This document shows, one piece after another, positions 62,999-64,000 of a stretch of DNA of 64,000 nt. The stretch's first letter is position 1. Each line of letters begins with the position of its first letter. Position numbers and translations under genes: made by a program. The stretch is from Mariniblastus sp. GTDB lineage: Bacteria > Planctomycetota > Planctomycetia > Pirellulales > Pirellulaceae. Below the pieces are notes generated by a model, which saw nothing but the letters and a program-made list of their open reading frames with translations, ran no database searches and was not told where the DNA came from. Location of the stretch: assembly GCA_022447605.1 (NCBI GenBank), contig JAKVBG010000017.1, forward strand, positions 1-64,000, in the 5' to 3' direction.

Positions 62999-63256
62999 GG
63001 AACTCTCTGGTTAAGTCATGGGGGAACCACTGGATATCGATGGAATCGATCGACTCGTTTGAGTTTATCGGGGGATGGCTGTACTCGCAACCAACAGCCG
63101 ATGCGATTCAATCGGGGGGGCCAGGCCCGGGTGCCGGTGATTGCTGTGATTCACCTGTTGGGTCTCAGTCGGCTATAATAGTTGTTCCATAGGAACAATG
63201 ACCGATGAAACCCTGTGCCCGGAATCGGGGTATCGTGAACCTGGTTGGACCGCCGG

Positions 63257-64000
63257 ATGCCGCTCCCTGATAAAAATCCGCTGACTGTCTGGCTGGCCCA
63301 GGTTCTCGGTCCGATCCTGATCATGGGAATGGTCGGTAGCCTGGTTTTTTTCTTTATCGAAATTGTCTACCGGGGTCCCCACGCCACCAGACTCTGCTGG
63401 GTGCTCGGTCTGTTTACGATCGCCTCGGTACTGGTCAGCCGGGTATCGATCCAGGAAGGTTTCGAGCGAGCGAGTTTTTTTGGTTTGGCTTTGGCGATTG
63501 CCACCTTGATTACCTCGACTGTCATCGTCGATTTTGATTACGGGCTCAAGATCTTTGAACCAGTCACGATCGTGGTCCTGATCGGCATGGTGATGTGGTC
63601 GAGCAGTAAATTGACCTGGGATTGCACGGTGGTCGACAATAGTCGCGATGTGTCCGCCAGTGGGCTGCTCGATTTTGCCGCGCGACGTTTCCGGCGGTCG
63701 AGTCAGGCGAGCCAGAGTCTGGATCGGTCGACGGATGAGTCGCGATCTGAGGAAAGGGAGACGACCGCCGAGAACAGCCAAATCGGTAGGGGCATCCTGC
63801 AACGTCTTTTTTCCAGGGCGGGGCGTCAGAATACGCCAGGCTTGTGGGTGTTTTATTTTTCCCTTTTCGCACTGCCGGTTTTTGGAATGGGGCAGTGGTT
63901 TGCCGACTCCCATTCGCGAGTGGGCGACACCTGGATTTTCCTGCTGTTTGCCGTCTACCTCGGTTCCGGCCTGGGCCTGTTGATGGTGACCAGCCTGTTG
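63257..64000 (+). CDS. Polytopic membrane protein (3' end cut by window)
   Basis: 248 codons visible from ATG 63257 and still open at the edge. Membrane helices at about 13-36, 44-60, 72-90 and 98-115, a polar loop (about 120-180, Ser/Arg/Glu-rich), then further helices (about 188-206, 218-248). No known motif seen. The long minus-strand ORF across this stretch is a shadow: helix-like hydrophobicity appears only on the plus strand. Function unknown; possibly the first gene of a set beyond the window. Confidence 0.72.
   Translation, partial: MPLPDKNPLTVWLAQVLGPILIMGMVGSLVFFFIEIVYRGPHATRLCWVLGLFTIASVLVSRVSIQEGFERASFFGLALAIATLITSTVIVDFDYGLKIFEPVTIVVLIGMVMWSSSKLTWDCTVVDNSRDVSASGLLDFAARRFRRSSQASQSLDRSTDESRSEERETTAENSQIGRGILQRLFSRAGRQNTPGLWVFYFSLFALPVFGMGQWFADSHSRVGDTWIFLLFAVYLGSGLGLLMVTSLL

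Noticed and set aside
63173..63913. 246-codon ORF on the minus strand
   Set aside because: Polar, Arg/Asp/Gln-rich product without character; the plus strand codes for a polytopic membrane protein that runs off the window.
1..64000. CRISPR arrays, tRNA/rRNA genes, insertion sequences, prophage
   Set aside because: Spacers were read by eye on both strands; no regular repeat-spacer pattern, cloverleaf with CCA end, transposase or phage gene was found. A tRNA scan could still find a missed one.

Overview
The window is a stretch of ordinary chromosome from a planctomycete, most likely of the Pirellulales type. This assignment is an inference from gene content. It rests on bacterial methenyl-tetrahydromethanopterin cyclohydrolase beside an ATP-grasp ligase, a Cys-type sulfatase, many small secreted proteins of the kind common in planctomycetes, a cell-division cluster reduced to mraZ-rsmH, and moderately high GC (about 55-58% by eye). 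No rRNA, tRNA, CRISPR array, prophage or insertion sequence was seen. About 52 protein genes are supported, two of them cut by the window ends.

Layout. 0-9 kb: the 5' part of cytochrome c oxidase subunit II, two secreted proteins, a FetAB-type metal exporter, a phytoene-desaturase-like flavoprotein, a universal stress protein and a fused phosphodiesterase/EEP hydrolase. 9-18.4 kb: a PncC/CinA-like protein, a two-domain secreted esterase, a 0.7 kb gene-poor gap with hairpin repeats, then three signalling genes in a row (PAS-GGDEF-degenerate HD-GYP, hybrid histidine kinase with Hpt, REC-HD-GYP) that look like one c-di-GMP phosphorelay module. 18.4-22.7 kb: ATP-grasp ligase and mch (C1 metabolism), a tRNA-dihydrouridine synthase, a stand-alone LigD-phosphoesterase-like protein and a membrane protein. 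22.9-28.2 kb: two lipoproteins sharing an unusual Gln-Pro-Arg-Asn/poly-Gly motif and a VIT-VWA protein. 28.2-38.2 kb: site-2 protease, SelB, ProC, sulfatase, EfpL, a bacterial PH-domain protein and an amidohydrolase.

38.2-44.1 kb has lower GC and holds a BON-domain protein, a lipoprotein, and two paralogous GNAT-like proteins flanking a short-chain epimerase/reductase. A ketosynthase lacking its cysteine follows. The GNAT/reductase/ketosynthase group resembles parts of bacterial ceramide (sphingolipid) synthesis and is the best candidate for an uncharacterised lipid pathway. 45.6-50.3 kb: queA, then mraZ with 10-nt-phased operator repeats, a double hairpin ending in a T-tract, rsmH and a LysM membrane protein. 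50.4-64 kb: molybdenum-carrier-like protein, PSP1 protein, TraB-like protein, bioB, leuCD, uppP, a TPR protein, a CXXCH-containing secreted protein, an S46 dipeptidyl-peptidase and a truncated membrane protein.

The most noteworthy items are the putative lipid cluster, the shared motif in the lipoprotein pair, the mraZ regulatory region, the fused phosphodiesterase/EEP protein, and mutually exclusive stem-loops ahead of the stress-protein gene.
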